Positions 1 through 12,300 of a stretch of DNA of 64,000 nt are shown here, one piece after another. Each line of letters begins with the position of its first letter. The first letter of the stretch is position 1. The notes beneath the pieces are model-generated. The model saw nothing but the letters and a program-made list of their open reading frames with translations, searched no databases and was not told the DNA's origin. Origin of the DNA: Isochrysis galbana (lineage: Eukaryota > Haptophyta > Isochrysidales > Isochrysidaceae). Made by a program: the position numbers and the translations under genes. The stretch lies in the NCBI GenBank assembly GCA_018136815.1, contig CM030931.1, forward strand, positions 10,904,612 to 10,968,611, given 5' to 3'.

Positions 1-1
1 T

Positions 2-1777
2 CCGGCATGGTTCATGGAGGCCATTGACTCGGACGTTCAAACTATATTGTGGGATAGGTCTCCCCGACTTCAGGTGGATGAGCTAGGCTCCTCGCAAGAG
101 GGTCGGAAATGGATAACCCTTCCGGCATATCCGAGGGTAGGCACAAGCGAAGACGGGCCCCTATTGGGGGTCGGACTACTTCCCATGGCCGAACACACGA
201 GGGCGCTCCAAGCGATATGGATAGTCCGATATCTTAACCCGTCAATGGCGGAATGGAAGATAGTCTTGGATCAATGGTTCAGCCGCACCCCCTTAGGGCG
301 AGCGGCGGTCTTTTCGAAGGTCGACTCGAAGAGCCTCACGGCTAGCATTCGCGGCAATAACACGCTCCCGGCATTCTGGAAGCACGCGCTGGAAAACTTC
401 AGAAGGATCAACTTCCTTAGGGGAGAAATCACACGAGAAGGCACTCAGGGCTCCCCGATATGGCACAATCTTTTCCACAAGCCTCCGGCTATCCATCACT
501 CACATAGGTCGAAATGGGAGTCTCTACAGACAGTTATTGTTCACAACACCATAAACCCGGATACGGGGGACGTTTACACTATGGAAGAATGCGCGGCTTA
601 CTTGCCGGACGGAGAACGTTGGATACGCCATAGGGGAAATTACATATCGGTAGGCCCCTTTCTTAAGTCATGGGAAAAGATTTCTGAGTGGACGAGATCA
701 AGACTAATACATACCACTTTCGATTATATGAACCTTCTTAAAAAACAAGCGAAGACTCCGCCCCCGGCTCCAGAGGAGCAAGAGATACTCCCTCAGGAAG
801 ATCCGGACGCACACGATCTAGGCGAGATCCTAGTCGATATAGACCATAACTTTTATCTGCGCCGAAGAGGCGACTACCACAAGGTCCAGCTCAATGTCAT
901 GGGAGAGCCCCACATCCACGAGCGGATTAGCCCGCAACTACTGCCCGACGAACTATACACCCCGCTGAAGTGGGGACATGCGTACGACGGCCCGGCGGAA
1001 ACGGCGTACCCGTTACCTCAAGAATACATGCTAAAAGGCACGCGTACAACACTAGAGGATGTAAGTGTCAGGGACTTGACTAAAGCGTTCCTCGCTTTGA
1101 GGAAAACCAAAACACAAAAATCCACACTAAGATGGGAAAAAAGGTTACCGGTCCTCTCGGGAAAGTGGAAACAAATATCGCAATTATACAAATATAACCT
1201 TTTGACGCCTAGAGACTCTTACTTGCATTTCAAACATGTCCTACATAGGAGGTTAGCTACAGCGAACCGCTTTGCTGACGATCCAACATGCCGCTTTTGC
1301 GGCATAGCCCCTGAAAGCTCCACTCACCTGGCATCATGCATCGCGACGGAGCCCATCTTTGAATTCATAGAAGGACTTCTGGGGATTAGCCTCAGGCCGG
1401 GATCCGAAACAGCCCAACGACTTTTCTGCTATCAAGTGGACAGACCGCACCCCTCCTCGGGATACCTAGGCATCCTGGCGTGGAGGTACATCCTAACTGA
1501 CTTTTATAACATCCAATATGGCAACGCGGACGGCAGGTCCGTTAGGTCGATCTTAAGAGCGATCCTTGCGAGATACCACCTATTAGTAACGGCGAAAGTC
1601 GGGTTCTTTCTGAGGCTGAAAAAACAACGAGAGAATATGGGGCTACACGCCCCGAGTAACAAACACTTTAAGAAATTGATAAGTCCGCTCTACACGGTGG
1701 ACAAGGAGTTCAACCTAGAAGCATCGGAAGACCTCCTGCAGGCGGCGGGAGGGCTAGACATCCGTAACATCACCTAA
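2..1777 (+). CDS. Non-LTR retrotransposon ORF2, C-terminal part (partial at window start)
   Basis: This open frame enters from the left edge and ends at a stop at 1777. It corresponds to the part of a LINE ORF2 downstream of the reverse transcriptase. It aligns by eye over its whole length with the 3' half of the second element at 57329-60074; shared blocks include ALQA-W-I-YLN, SIRGN-LPAFWK-AL-NFR and a final Cys/His cluster CRFCG...STHLASC typical of the zf-RVT domain that follows RT in many plant and algal LINEs. The RT catalytic core itself lies outside the window. The frame has no stops over about 590 codons, so this copy may be recent. The two copies clearly differ in amino acid sequence and so represent different families. 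Codon use is more AT-rich than the host genes. The element-derived call is firm; whether it is active is unknown. Confidence 0.8.
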   Translation, partial: PAWFMEAIDSDVQTILWDRSPRLQVDELGSSQEGRKWITLPAYPRVGTSEDGPLLGVGLLPMAEHTRALQAIWIVRYLNPSMAEWKIVLDQWFSRTPLGRAAVFSKVDSKSLTASIRGNNTLPAFWKHALENFRRINFLRGEITREGTQGSPIWHNLFHKPPAIHHSHRSKWESLQTVIVHNTINPDTGDVYTMEECAAYLPDGERWIRHRGNYISVGPFLKSWEKISEWTRSRLIHTTFDYMNLLKKQAKTPPPAPEEQEILPQEDPDAHDLGEILVDIDHNFYLRRRGDYHKVQLNVMGEPHIHERISPQLLPDELYTPLKWGHAYDGPAETAYPLPQEYMLKGTRTTLEDVSVRDLTKAFLALRKTKTQKSTLRWEKRLPVLSGKWKQISQLYKYNLLTPRDSYLHFKHVLHRRLATANRFADDPTCRFCGIAPESSTHLASCIATEPIFEFIEGLLGISLRPGSETAQRLFCYQVDRPHPSSGYLGILAWRYILTDFYNIQYGNADGRSVRSILRAILARYHLLVTAKVGFFLRLKKQRENMGLHAPSNKHFKKLISPLYTVDKEFNLEASEDLLQAAGGLDIRNIT

Positions 1778-1870
1778 GGCACTTAATACCGCGTCTTAGA
1801 AGAAAACGAGGAGGATATCAATAAAGATCCCACGAAATACAATAGAAGGCAACCCGAATCAACACTAGCG
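1778..1870 (+). other. Probable 3' UTR of the LINE copy
   Basis: The A-rich stretch directly after the LINE stop contains AATAAAG at about 1820 and no long poly(A). I see no clear target-site duplication, so the 3' boundary is approximate. Confidence 0.4.
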
Positions 1871-2150
1871 TACAGGACGAATCACAGTCTCCAGCCCCCT
1901 TCTCTCCAACTCCCGGCCGAAGCAGCGCGCGCGGCCTCCCCGGAACCAGCTTCTCCGATAAAGAGGGAACTGGGAAAGGGGAAGGGGGTTGTCAGGGGTT
2001 AAGGTAGGGTAGTAGGGAGGTACACTAGCACACTGCCTCACGCCGCACGCGTAGCGGGGAATTTTAAGAAGATTATTTTTTTTTTCTATGTCGATGAGGA
2101 CGCGCACGACCAATTCAAAGCACCGGGAAGCACCCGGACGCGCACGATCA

Positions 2151-2310
2151 GGTCGTTTGCCTTCATTTGGTACCCCTCGTTTCCAAATACGCGATGCGGG
2201 GCCACCACGAGGGAGTCCCAATCCTAGGGGTGGGAGGGCGAGGGAGGGTGAAGGCGCGGGGGCGGCCCTAGTCTCGGCCGCGTCACAGGTACCCCTCCTG
2301 CCCTTGCGCC
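2151..2310 (+). repeat. Interspersed repeat, copy 1 (second copy at 51586-51745)
   Basis: About 160 bp is almost identical, in direct orientation, to 51586-51745. Both begin GGTCGTTTGCCTTCATTTGG and contain KpnI-like GGTACC sites. The second locus has a further fragment of the same start at 51841-51882. No coding potential was recognised; probably part of a non-autonomous transposon. Confidence 0.75.
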
Positions 2311-2777
2311 AGCGGTCGGCGCGCGCTCCATCGCTAAAACTATAACAATAGTTTTTCTTACAACCCTATTACAACTTCTAGTATCGCTATTATATTACAC
2401 TTATTTATACTTTTTGGGGAGTGTTCAGCGTGCAGCGCGCGCGCCACACGCGCTACATGTACATGCTCACAAGAGCAAGAATTCGAGCATGCGGTCGACC
2501 GCGCGCGAGCGCGCGGCGCGCGCGCAAACAAAGGGGAGGGCGGCACAAACAAACCGAGAGCAGGAGTAAGCAGCTACATGTGAAGAGGCCAAGAGGCCAA
2601 GCAAGGCCAAGATCTAGTATATCAGCTCTTGGGGAGCTGCAATACTGATGCATCAGTATTGATATTAGTACTTACAGCCCAACTATGAGCCAGATTGACT
2701 TATACTACTACTACTACTACCAGCCTATCGTCTTGCGTCGAAAACGACACCCAACACATGCGCGCGAGCCGCATTAG
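2311..2777. other. Intergenic, low-complexity CG-alternating DNA
   Basis: It holds a CG/GC-rich alternating tract near 2497-2525 and a short (TAC)n run near 2703-2720. No gene was recognised. Confidence 0.4.
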
Positions 2778-3008
2778 GCAGCGAAAACGACACCCTCGTG
2801 GGACGGAGACTTTAACTGCGTCCAAAACACGGAGATAGACACGAAAACCAAGGGCGAGTACCACGGAGGTTACGGAAACGCACACGGACCTAGGCTCAAA
2901 GCCGCACTTAACGTGATGGGGCTACAAGACGCCCACACCCCAGTCAACGGCCGCACTCAATACTCAAAGCGGGTTCAGGCGGGGCAGGTTGGGAGGGGAC
3001 CCTTGTGA
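2778..3008 (+). pseudogene. LINE APE-type endonuclease fragment
   Basis: Read in the frame starting at 2778, this stretch contains GDFNCV (2805-2822) and then a conserved-looking run through NVMGLQDAH. GDFN is the signature around the catalytic Asp of the apurinic-like endonuclease (exonuclease-endonuclease-phosphatase fold) of non-LTR retrotransposons. There is no start codon; an in-frame stop lies just upstream at 2775 and a stop follows at 3006. The rest of the endonuclease and all of the RT are missing, so this is a decayed or truncated copy. Its last 50 bp match, in inverted orientation, the sequence around 22178-22250, so that piece belongs to a dispersed repeat. Confidence 0.6.
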
Positions 3009-3448
3009 ATCCTTGGACACCCAGGGGAGGTGAATACGTATGGCACCTTCTGATCCCTAATTAGGGGACCGAGTCGTATGAACATGAACTATCGTTGTAG
3101 CTTTTAGCGGTGGAGCGCACGCCCACCGCTCCCCTCTCCCAGCACCACGCAATCACAATGCCCCAACGGGGCCGCCCCAAGCCGCAGGAGCCGAAGCGCT
3201 CGCAGGCCATCGCGCCGTAAGACCACGACTTGCCCCCACCTCCCTTGCCTCCACAACAGCCACAGAGAGAGGGAACAGGCAAAATCCATGTCCCCCCCGA
3301 ACAACAGAGCCTGTCTCAGGCCCTCCCGCCCTCCTCCTGTGCCATGCCACCAACTCAAGGACCTCCCATGGTGGGTGTCAGCTCAATGGTCACCCCCATG
3401 GAGGCAACTCCTTCCATCAGTGCATCTACAATATGGTGTGAGCTGCAG
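3009..3448. other. 3' flank of the NSUN2-like gene
   Basis: Intergenic sequence between the endonuclease fragment and the NSUN2 stop, and therefore the 3' UTR side of that gene. No repeat or gene was recognised. Confidence 0.35.
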
Positions 3449-6278
3449 CTACAGCGACTGAAACTCACCTCTCCACCGTTGAAGGACATCTGCTCCCGTG
3501 AGTAGGAGCAAGTCGGTAACTTGCCCACCGCTGCCGTCATCGCTCACAAAGACGCCACTGATTGCTCCAACGCGAGGCGCGCGCGTTGCCTTGCTTGCTG
3601 TCTCGTCCCTTCCATCCGGCCGCTCGTCCATGCTATCCACACACGGCAAGGTTATGACAAGCGCGCCGGCGACGAGCTGCAGTGGCATGCCATCCAATCC
3701 GATGGACCGATCCAATCCGCCATCAGAGATGTCTTCGGGCAAGCAGCACGTCAGCAGCCCGCTTAATTCGCCTCGACGGACCATCTCGACAAGCTGTCCC
3801 ACCGGTATGGACCGGGCAGCGAGAATGCGATGCGCAGCGGAGGCATTGCGCACCCGTAGAATGCGCCGCGTGGCGCCACACGCGAGCACTGACGCCCCCT
3901 CGTTACAAATGCGCCACGGCGCCGATGTTGGCCACCAACGCATCGACGGTGGCATCCAAGCGAAAAGGGGTACTCCGCATCCGAGAGCTATGAGCGCACC
4001 ACTCGATAGATTATGGCTCTGACAGGCGCGCGGTGATGAACCCGAGCCGTTGGCGCCAGTGCCAAGAGATGCGGCCACCGACGAGGATGAGTTGGGCTGG
4101 ACTAGGTCTAGGGCTGCGGATGGCACGAGAGACAAGAGCAGAGGTTGGCCGCGCTTGCTCAGTGCGCTGGTCACCAATCGAGCGGTGATGCTGTTGCGAG
4201 CGCCCTCTACTCCTTCATTCTGTTCTCTCCCGAGACCAAAGAAGCGCTCCAGCTCGGTGCACAGCGCTGCGGGTGCACGATTCCAAAGCCGTCTGCCCTC
4301 AAGATCGAGCCCGTGTGCGCTGTCCGCATCATTGCCGAAGACTTGTGATGTTCCTTGAGCTTGAGACGAGCGCCCATTCTGCCCCTTGCCGCCTTCGGCA
4401 CCGCTCGCGTCTTGCAACGTGCTGCCGCGACATCGTCTTTCAATCACAGCTACGAAGAAGCCACCGCAACCACTCATGCCGCCGGAAGAAGGGAGGACGC
4501 GCATGCACCTCGTTAAACAATGGCCGCGCACGTGAGCCCGCGCGTTGAAATCGCCCACGGCCTTTGTGGCATCCATCGACGGGTTGGGCGGGAACATTGT
4601 ACGGTGAATTCTAGGCATACCACCCACGTCCCATCCGCCTGATAGCCCTCCAGGCGTTTCACGCAGATCGATGGGTACCTCGTCCCAAGTTGAGAAGAAT
4701 CCTTGCGTGGGAGCCGGTGCGCTCGCTCTCCCTTGGGCTTGTTGACCGCAATCTACCGATGAGGTGCTGCTCGGCCCGTTCCAAGACGGGTGCGGCACAC
4801 ACCACGTAGAGAGGCCCGGAAGGAGGCGGAGCCCGCAGCTAGCCTCGCCCACCGGCAGCACGTCGTTCGGCTTTAGGAGGCTGAACTCGGCAGCGTGCTC
4901 ACTTGCATCCGCGTCCCAGGGCAATGGTGCTACTTGGGCGAGAGCCGCTGCTACAACCGCCTCACCCTGCAGCGGATCGAGCGAGCAGGTCGAGTAGGCA
5001 AGCCGGCCACCGGGCTTGAGCAAAGACAGGCCGCGGAGGAGGATGGCCAACTGCGTGGGGTGCTGTGCGAGACCAGCGCGCGCTCGCCATCTCGACCACT
5101 TGTCTGGCGACTTACGGACCGTGCCATCACCCGAGCACGGCACATCGCACAAGATGCGGTCATATCGGAGAGCAGCCCCTGCCCCTGCGGGATTGGGTAT
5201 CGCGTATAGCTCGGGGAAGCGAGCGGCATCGCACGCTGTCACAAGCAGCGGCTCACAGGGTTGGTTGTACGCACGGCGCAGCGTGCGTTCCTGCCGTTTT
5301 GCCTCAATATCGTTGGAGATCAGAATGCCGACGGCTTGCGCTGGCGCCGCGCCCTCCGTCTCGCCACGCGGGGGTTGCTGGTGGCGCACCGCGCACCCTT
5401 CGGTCTCGTCATCTGACATCATCATGTCGAGCATCTGCAGCGTCTTGCCACCAGGAGCCGCGCACATGTCCAGCACGAAATGATGCCGTCTTGGTGCGAG
5501 CGCGAGGGCAGGCAGCATCGCGGCGGCCTCTTGTTGGGCGATTGCGCCGGTGGCCTGCCCCAAGATTAGCGCCTCGGCCACCGCCGCCTCATCAGGCGGC
5601 GGTGAGGGCATTCCACCAAGACTCCTACGCGAGGGCACAGCCCCGTCAAACTGCAATTGCCATGCGCTCCTTGTCCAGCCCAACTTATGTAGGCGGTCGC
5701 CAAAGAGGTGGAGGAAGGGCTCGATGGCGCGCGGCTCTGTCTCGGCTGAGGTGTTGACTCGGAGGCATAATGGCATCGGCTTGCGCAATAGTGCGAGCGC
5801 TTCTGCCCATTCGCGCGGCGACGCTAGGCGCTGCATCTCGTAGTAGCGCAGGAAGGCAAATGAAGGGCCCGAGTCGCCGTGCACCGCCGCGTCCCCAAGC
5901 TCGTCCGGTAATTCGCAGCCCGCGGTCACCCATTCGCATGTGCCGGTGCGGTGGCTGCCAGCCTCCAGACAAGGGAGGTGCTCGAGCGCGAAGCACATTC
6001 TAGCCCTTGTGGCCGGCGCGGCCGCTCGAGTGCTCGGCGGTTGCCCGCCGGCTGCGTCATCATCAAGCAGCTTGTTCCCCTCATCTTGAAGCAGCGTGAC
6101 GACCTCACCCGACTCGAGGACGTGGCGGTCGGTCACTGGCGCACCGTCCACGGCAAGCGCCACGCCTGCCGCCTCGCGCCTTGCTGAACCTGAGAAGGCG
6201 GGGGCGTTTTAGCAGTGAAGCAGGTGCGGACGCTCATGGACAACGAGCAGAAGACGCCTTATCCCCCCTACCTTGCAT
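3449..6278 (-). CDS. NSUN2: NSUN2-type tRNA/RNA cytosine-C5 methyltransferase
   Basis: SAM-dependent RNA m5C methyltransferase of the NOP2/NSUN family; NSUN2/Trm4 members methylate tRNA. In order it shows an N-terminal RYYEMQRL / PLCLRVNTS region, the SAM motif DMCAAPGGKT, motif IV DVPCSGDGT (about 5125-5156) and motif VI YSTCSLDPLQGE (about 4965-5000). The last two carry the two family cysteines. The NSUN2-specific C-terminal half follows, with RTMFPP, RCMRVLPSSGGMSGCGGFFVAV and a FFGL segment. The main frame opens upstream without an ATG. A likely small intron, 6190-6271 (GTAGGG donor, CTTCTCAG acceptor on the minus strand), joins it in frame to an ATG at 6276-6278, which gives about 915 residues. 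Family assignment is strong; the first exon is my inference. A proline-rich, CT-rich stretch lies upstream and may be the 5' UTR/promoter. Confidence 0.88.
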
Positions 6279-7560
6279 CACCGATGGCCCCTGTCTACCC
6301 CGGCCCTGGCGACCCCATCGATCCATCACTAGAGCGCTTTTCGCCTTTCACTTTCGCGCCCACACCTCTTCTTCTACGTGCTGCCGCTTCCTCTCCCAAG
6401 TCCCGTCTTCCTCATTCCGCACCTTGTCTCCCACTCCGCCTCCTGCCACCTTGCCTCTAATGGTGCGGTGTGCAAACCCTGCCAACTCCAACGCTTCCCG
6501 TCGACCGGCGCCACCCCGCAGCTGCTCCCACTCACCATCCACCCGCCTTTCCCCTCGCCGTCCAATCCAAGCCCCCCTCGCCTCCTCAACCGCCCCGTCT
6601 TCCGCCACCCACGTCTCCCTTCCCCCCTCACCGCTCTCAGCCGACGCTACTCCAGAGCCATCATGGCGCTCCTAGGTGCCCAACCCCTCCACACTCGCCT
6701 CGTGTCCCGACACACGCTACCCAGCAACCCTCGCCCCCACCCCTCCAAGACCCGGTGCGACCCACTGCGCACCCATACAAAGTGCACGGCCCCTTACAGC
6801 CCTCCCGTGGGCCCCTAAGGCCTGCAACATTCGCTTTCTGTGTCCTACAGCCCTCCACGGCGCTCTACGGCCCAACACGCCCCCCAATGTCGCCCCCACG
6901 TCCCCTACAACCCGTACAGCTCTCTACTAAAGTTCTCTCCAGCAACCAACGCCCCCACACACCCCGCCCCCCGCAGGGCCCCACAACACCTCTCACCGAC
7001 CCTCCCCCTCCCTGCCTCTCCCCCCCCCCCCCCCCCCCCCGCCCGGCCCCTCTACCGGCCCAATGAGCCCTCCCCCCCCCCCTCTCTGCCCCACCACCCC
7101 ACGCACAGTGCTGCCTGCCTGCCGACCGTCCGAGCTGCTCGCGGAAGGCACGGCTTGCGAACGCGCGCACGCGCTCGCCGCCGCCCACCGCCACGACGCT
7201 CGCGCCGAGCGGAGAGACGAACTCCATCTCGCCTGCTCGCGAGAGAGGGCCCTTCACACCAGCGGGAACCAGCGTATACGAGATATAAACGGAAGTTTAA
7301 GAGGTATTTCACGGGGTTCGCCTCGCGTTGTTTCACTCTCTTCGTGCGCTTCTCCCTGCGACGGAGGTTTCACAGACATTATTAGCACAGAAGCCGCGTG
7401 AAAGCGAAAAAAAAAACGAGGCTGGTCCTCCCAAAATAGAATAGGGCCCACACAGAGGAGCGGGGGCCGCGAGAGAGAGCGAGAGGGGGGGTTCATGACA
7501 GTGTCGCCACTCTCCCGCGTTGCCGCCGGTATCTTCTCGCTTCTCGCTCCTTCCGCCGTG
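6279..7560. other. C-rich intergenic region upstream of NSUN2
   Basis: Strongly pyrimidine-biased plus strand with a homopolymer C run at about 7019-7040 and a second near 7073-7082. The long open frames here are low-complexity Pro/Ser/Arg artefacts. It probably includes the NSUN2 5' UTR and promoter. No gene was recognised. Confidence 0.5.
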
Positions 7561-7588
7561 TCCTCTTGTCTCTTGTCCTCTTGCTTGG

Positions 7589-7638
7589 TAGGGCGGTCAA
7601 ACAGTGTTTTCTATTTGTAGGGCGGTCAAACACGCTGT
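7589..7638 (+). repeat. Two copies of a TAGGGCGGTCAAACA motif
   Basis: TAGGGCGGTCAAACAGTG begins at 7589 and TAGGGCGGTCAAACACG at 7618. The same word recurs at 51447 (plus) and, inverted, at 60850-60867. It behaves like the terminal sequence of a small non-autonomous transposon, but I could not pair full ends. Confidence 0.4.
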
Positions 7639-8799
7639 CGGAGCGAAGCTCGTTTCCTCATTGGAATGTCAGAGCAAGGCTGATCTCACTCTTGGAGATT
7701 GCCTGCGAGGGCGCGCCGGCAGCTAGCGCGGAACGCGGTTCTTGTGGGGAGCTCATGGAGCTTTCCTCGGGGGTGACTACGGGCATGGTGATCGACGCAC
7801 GACGCACGACGCACGCACGGAGCACGGTGGGCGCGGAAGTGCGAAAGGAGGCTTGTGGGAGGTGGTGGCAGGCGACTGGGGGTGGCTCAGGCGCGTGCTT
7901 GACTTGTATTGACTCGTTGACTCGGGGTATAGACTCGGGAACTCGGGGGGACTCGCTTGGGAACACGGTGGGACTCGACGAAGTTGCTACAAAAATCACT
8001 CACAAGAAACCAAAAACCAAAGTCCTTGGGCTCAGAAAACTAACGTAAACACTCTGGAATCATACGATAAACAAACCCCTCCCCGCGCGGCGAAGGCTGA
8101 AGTCGCGATCGCTCGTCATGCGCGAAGATATACGGAAAGAGAGCGCATAACTACGCCACGGAAGGGTTCGAACTATCGTTAAAGTGGAACTCGTCCGCTG
8201 AAGCCAACGCGGAGGGTCGAGGAGAGATCCAAACTCGCGCGGGGGGAGAAGGCGATGTGCGGAGAGACCTTCTAGACAAGCGACGAGCAAGGGGCGACGA
8301 AACAAGACGCGAGGCGCGAGGCGCGTGCCATTCGTTCTTCCTTTCTTTCATCGAAACCGCGACGAAACTAACATTAAACGTCGGTGCCCCCTCCGCGAGG
8401 ATCGCGAAGAAGAACGGACGAGATGGAGGCAATCATCGAAGGAACCGCGAGAGGAATCGAAGCGAGGGGGGGAACAACGACGGCCGGAGGAAACGAACCA
8501 CGCGCGGGGGAGAAGAGAACCTCGCGCGGGGGGGGATTAATATAACGGCCAGAGGCGACGGACGGCACGCCGAGGGAAAGAACCTGCCGCGGGGGGGGCG
8601 AGGGACCGAGGGCACGGCGGGGCAGCGTGGGAGGGCGTGAGGCCGATCTCGGAGCGAGATCGCGTCCTTTCCCTCGCGGAGCGCGGAGAGACCCCCCACG
8701 AGATATCTTGGGACCGGAGAATGTTTTGGACGAATCTTCTTGCCGTCGGCCGAGGAGAGGCGGACGGAGAGAGAGAGAGAGAGAGAGAGAGTCTCGCAG
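7639..8799. other. Unresolved stretch left of the gypsy LTR
   Basis: No gene was recognised. It contains runs of CGAGG/GCGGGG words and a short (GACTCGGG)-like cluster at 7912-7975. Part of it could belong to the 3' LTR of the gypsy element, whose left edge I could not define. Confidence 0.3.
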
Positions 8800-8834
8800 A
8801 GCGACTGCAGAACGAGAAGTCGAAGTCATGCCGG

Positions 8835-9069
8835 TTTATTACCTTAAACGAGCCAACAATTATAGTAACAGCAAAAACAAAATTCGAATCGCAAATTTCG
8901 AGACCAAAACCTGCAAACCTGGACTTGAGACCATGGGGAATCCGAATCTGTGTGTCTTGTGCGTCAGTGGCAACACGGGGAACTGTTCAATTGTAATTGT
9001 GAGCGCGTACCTTACACGAATATTCATGCCTACAGCCTTCAGATGGGCAGGAATACAACACCCCCCGAC
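8835..9069 (-). promoter_or_regulatory. Start of 3' LTR with polypurine tract and possible poly(A) signal
   Basis: On the minus strand, GTCGGGGGG (9061-9069) abuts TGTTGT at 9060, the usual layout of a polypurine tract next to an LTR that begins TG. AATAAA at 8835-8840 (minus) could be the R-region polyadenylation signal. LTR identity is inferred because the partner LTR is not in the window. Confidence 0.5.
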
Positions 9070-9317
9070 TTAAATCGAGACGTCTCCCGATGTCGAGCCA
9101 AGAGAGTTCATTTAACCATACGAGACGAGAGACCTAGAGGAGGAGGATTAACCCATGGATCCAAAGCGAGCACAAAATCGGCAGCTTAGCGCGGCGGCCC
9201 CCGATTTCGTACGTCACGTCCTACCACGTTCTCCCTTTTACAGGAGTTTTGCTCGGGCAGTTGCGCTGGGTCAGGCGCTGACGCGACGCTAATCATCCAC
9301 TTCCGGTCGACTTAGCG

Positions 9318-12300
9318 CTACGATTGTGAACGAGAACGAGTACGACTCGAAGGCAGATCAGGAGGAGTACGACTTGTCTCTTGAATTCGACGTGGAATAA
9401 CTTGATTGGATTGGGAACTTGAGCTTGGACTTGAAGAGGAGTCTACAGCGGAGTGAGCTTGGGGTTGAACCGGACGGCGGTCGAAAGTGGTGTCGTACGA
9501 CTCAACTAGATCAGCACAACGCCGAAGCAACTCAATTCGAGACTCCCAAGTAGCTTCAGAACGAGGATAGCCGCGCCATTTGACGAGATACTTGAATGAA
9601 ACTCCATCGCCCTTGCGATCGAGTAACTCTTCGACCAAGTACTCATCTTCAGCGAGCGGAGACGAATCGGTGACGGTGAAGTACGGACGAAGATTGGAAA
9701 TGTGAACTTCATCCTTGACTTGACGATTTTCGAGATCGCGTAGACGGTAGCGAGTGGCCGAGATGGCTTCTTCTACTCGGTAGGGACCGGAGTAGAGATA
9801 TTGAAGTTTGTTGGCGTGGCCAGGGATTCGACGACAAACTCTGTCTCCTGGTTTGAAGGTGACACCGAGTTTAGACTTTTGAGAGGCGGAGCGCATCGAT
9901 TCGCGTTGGGCTTCTTGAGTACTTTCGAGGGCGGAACGCCACGACTCGAGAAGCTTCTTATTGAGCTCGGTGGCGTAAATGACGGCATCGGACGGAGGCC
10001 TAGATGGAAGCAACTCGAGAACAGGAGCAGGGTCAGCAAGTTGAGCTGGAAGACGAAGCTCCCGACCAAACAAGATAGCCGCGGGTGACTTGGGTACGAC
10101 GCGACCGGCGGTCGCTCGCATAGACATGAGAAGAAACGGAAGGTGGTCGACCCAATGGGCGCCGCCTTCATTGGAGACTCGAGTCATCGTGAGGAGAGTT
10201 TGTTGAGCTCTTTCTACTAGCCCTACGCCTTCGTGGCGATAGGCTTCAGTAGTGCTCAAGTCCGTGCCGGTCGCTTTGAGAATTAGGTCCACTAATCGAG
10301 AGCAAAGATTCGAGCCGGCGTCGGTTCGAAGTTGGCGACGGACTCCATAACGAGATACGATGAGACGCATGAAGACGTCCAGACATTTTGCGGACGAGGG
10401 GTTACCGTTGCAAGGCTCAGCTTCAATCCAACGAGAGAGAGAATCGACGAAAACAATCAGCTTATCAAAACCGGAGCGGCCGGATACGAAATCGTGGGTG
10501 GGAGCCATCGAAAGAATATCGCAATAGACGACGTCGAAAGGATAGGATCCGATAGAAAGACCGGATGGATGGGCGAGCGGTCGCGGTAACGGTTTGCCAA
10601 GAGTGCATTCATGGCACTCTCGAACGTACTCCGATACAGAGGCGGATAGGCCAGGCCAGTAAACTCGAGAACGAAGTAGGGTAGTCATCCTTGTCGCACC
10701 TGGGTGACCAAGGTGGTCATGGTAGGCGCGGAGGTACGTGTCACGAAGGGACTCCGGAATGTATAAACGAAGAGGAGCCTCTTCCGCCTCTGAGGAGCGG
10801 TAGTAGAGTAGGCCATCGCGAAGGAGGAATCGGGAACTTTTCTTCGACGACGAGCTAGAGTCAATCGAAGAGGAAGCTTTCGGAAGGATCGACTCGACTT
10901 CAGAAAGGATCGAGCTGGCGAGATCGTCGGTAGAGAGCGCTTGACGTAATTCGTCGGCATGAGGCACGCCCACATCGAGATACGAGGAGGTAATCGACTC
11001 CGAAGATTCCGATGCTTGACGAGCGAGCCTATCGCTTGCTTGTTGGCGGCGAGCGGTGAGGGTGGATGAAGTAACCGCGGCGGCGACTATGTCGTGAATT
11101 TCAGAAGAATCGAAAGAATGGGCGTCACTCTCCTCGAGATGGAGAGGATCGTGATCAGGCTCGAGAGCAACTAAGCGGGATAAGCCGTCGGCGTCCCAGT
11201 GAGTGACTCCAGGTTTGTGCACGACGTCGAATCTATATTCGGCTAGCTTTAGGACCCATCGCATGAGGCGCGAGGCTGGACCACCGGTGACTTGATCTTT
11301 CATCGTGTGAAGCCAGCGCAAAGCTGAATGGTCTACGACGAGGGTGAAGTGGCGACCCCAAAGATAAGGCCTCCAATTTCGGATCGATTCTAGCGCTGCT
11401 AGAAGTTCGATTTCAGTGACTGTCCAATGGCGCTCAGCCGGACTCAAGCTACGACCGTAGTATGCAACGACGCGCTCTCTCCCTTCGTCGTCTTTTTGGG
11501 CGAGGACGCCGGCGATGCCGAGCTTGCTAGCACCGTCGGTTTTAACGAGGAAAGGACGGTCGTCTCGAGGAGGTGCAAGTACGGGTTCTTCACAGATAGC
11601 TTGCTTGAGATCTTCGATAGCCTGTCGACAGGCTTCTGTTTGCGACTCGACCGGGACGTCGCACCCTTTCCGCGTGAGAGCGGTTAACGGCGCCGCACGG
11701 ATCGCAAAACGACGGATGAAACGGCGGTAGTAGGAGCACAATCCAAGGAACGAACGGACGGCTTCGATCGAGTTGATTTGGGTTGGGTCGATTTTCGAGA
11801 CAGCTTCCACTTTCTTGGGATCCATCCGAAGACCTTCACGCGAAACAACGTGGCCGAGATATTCAGCCGAGGTGGCAAAGAAAACGCATTTCGACATCTT
11901 GCAAGTGAGGCCCGCCCAGATGAGACGTTCCAAGACAAGATCAAGACGGTGTAACATTTGTTGGAATGACGACTCTTCCCTGGCCTGCAGCGAGTCACCT
12001 ACACCTGTCGACCAGGCGCCGACATCATCCAAGTATGGCATACAAATCTCCCATGCCAGCCCACCGAGAACGGCGTCCATGAGGCGGCACATATACGAGG
12101 GACCGGATTGAACACCGAAAGGCAAGTAATTGAACTCGTACTTGCCGCGATGAGTAGTGAACGCGGTGATATGTTTATCGGATTCTTTGATCGGTATACC
12201 CCAGAAACCAGATGCCAGGTCCAGGGTGCAAAGGAATAGAGAATCGAGGTTGCCTTGACCGGACGACAATCGGTCGATGGCTTCTACCGTGAGGGGAAGA

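Noticed and set aside
6181-7400. Several long Pro/Ser/Arg-rich frames on both strands
   Set aside because: They arise from a pyrimidine-biased, C-run-containing sequence; no domain, no codon signal, and overlapping frames are equally open.
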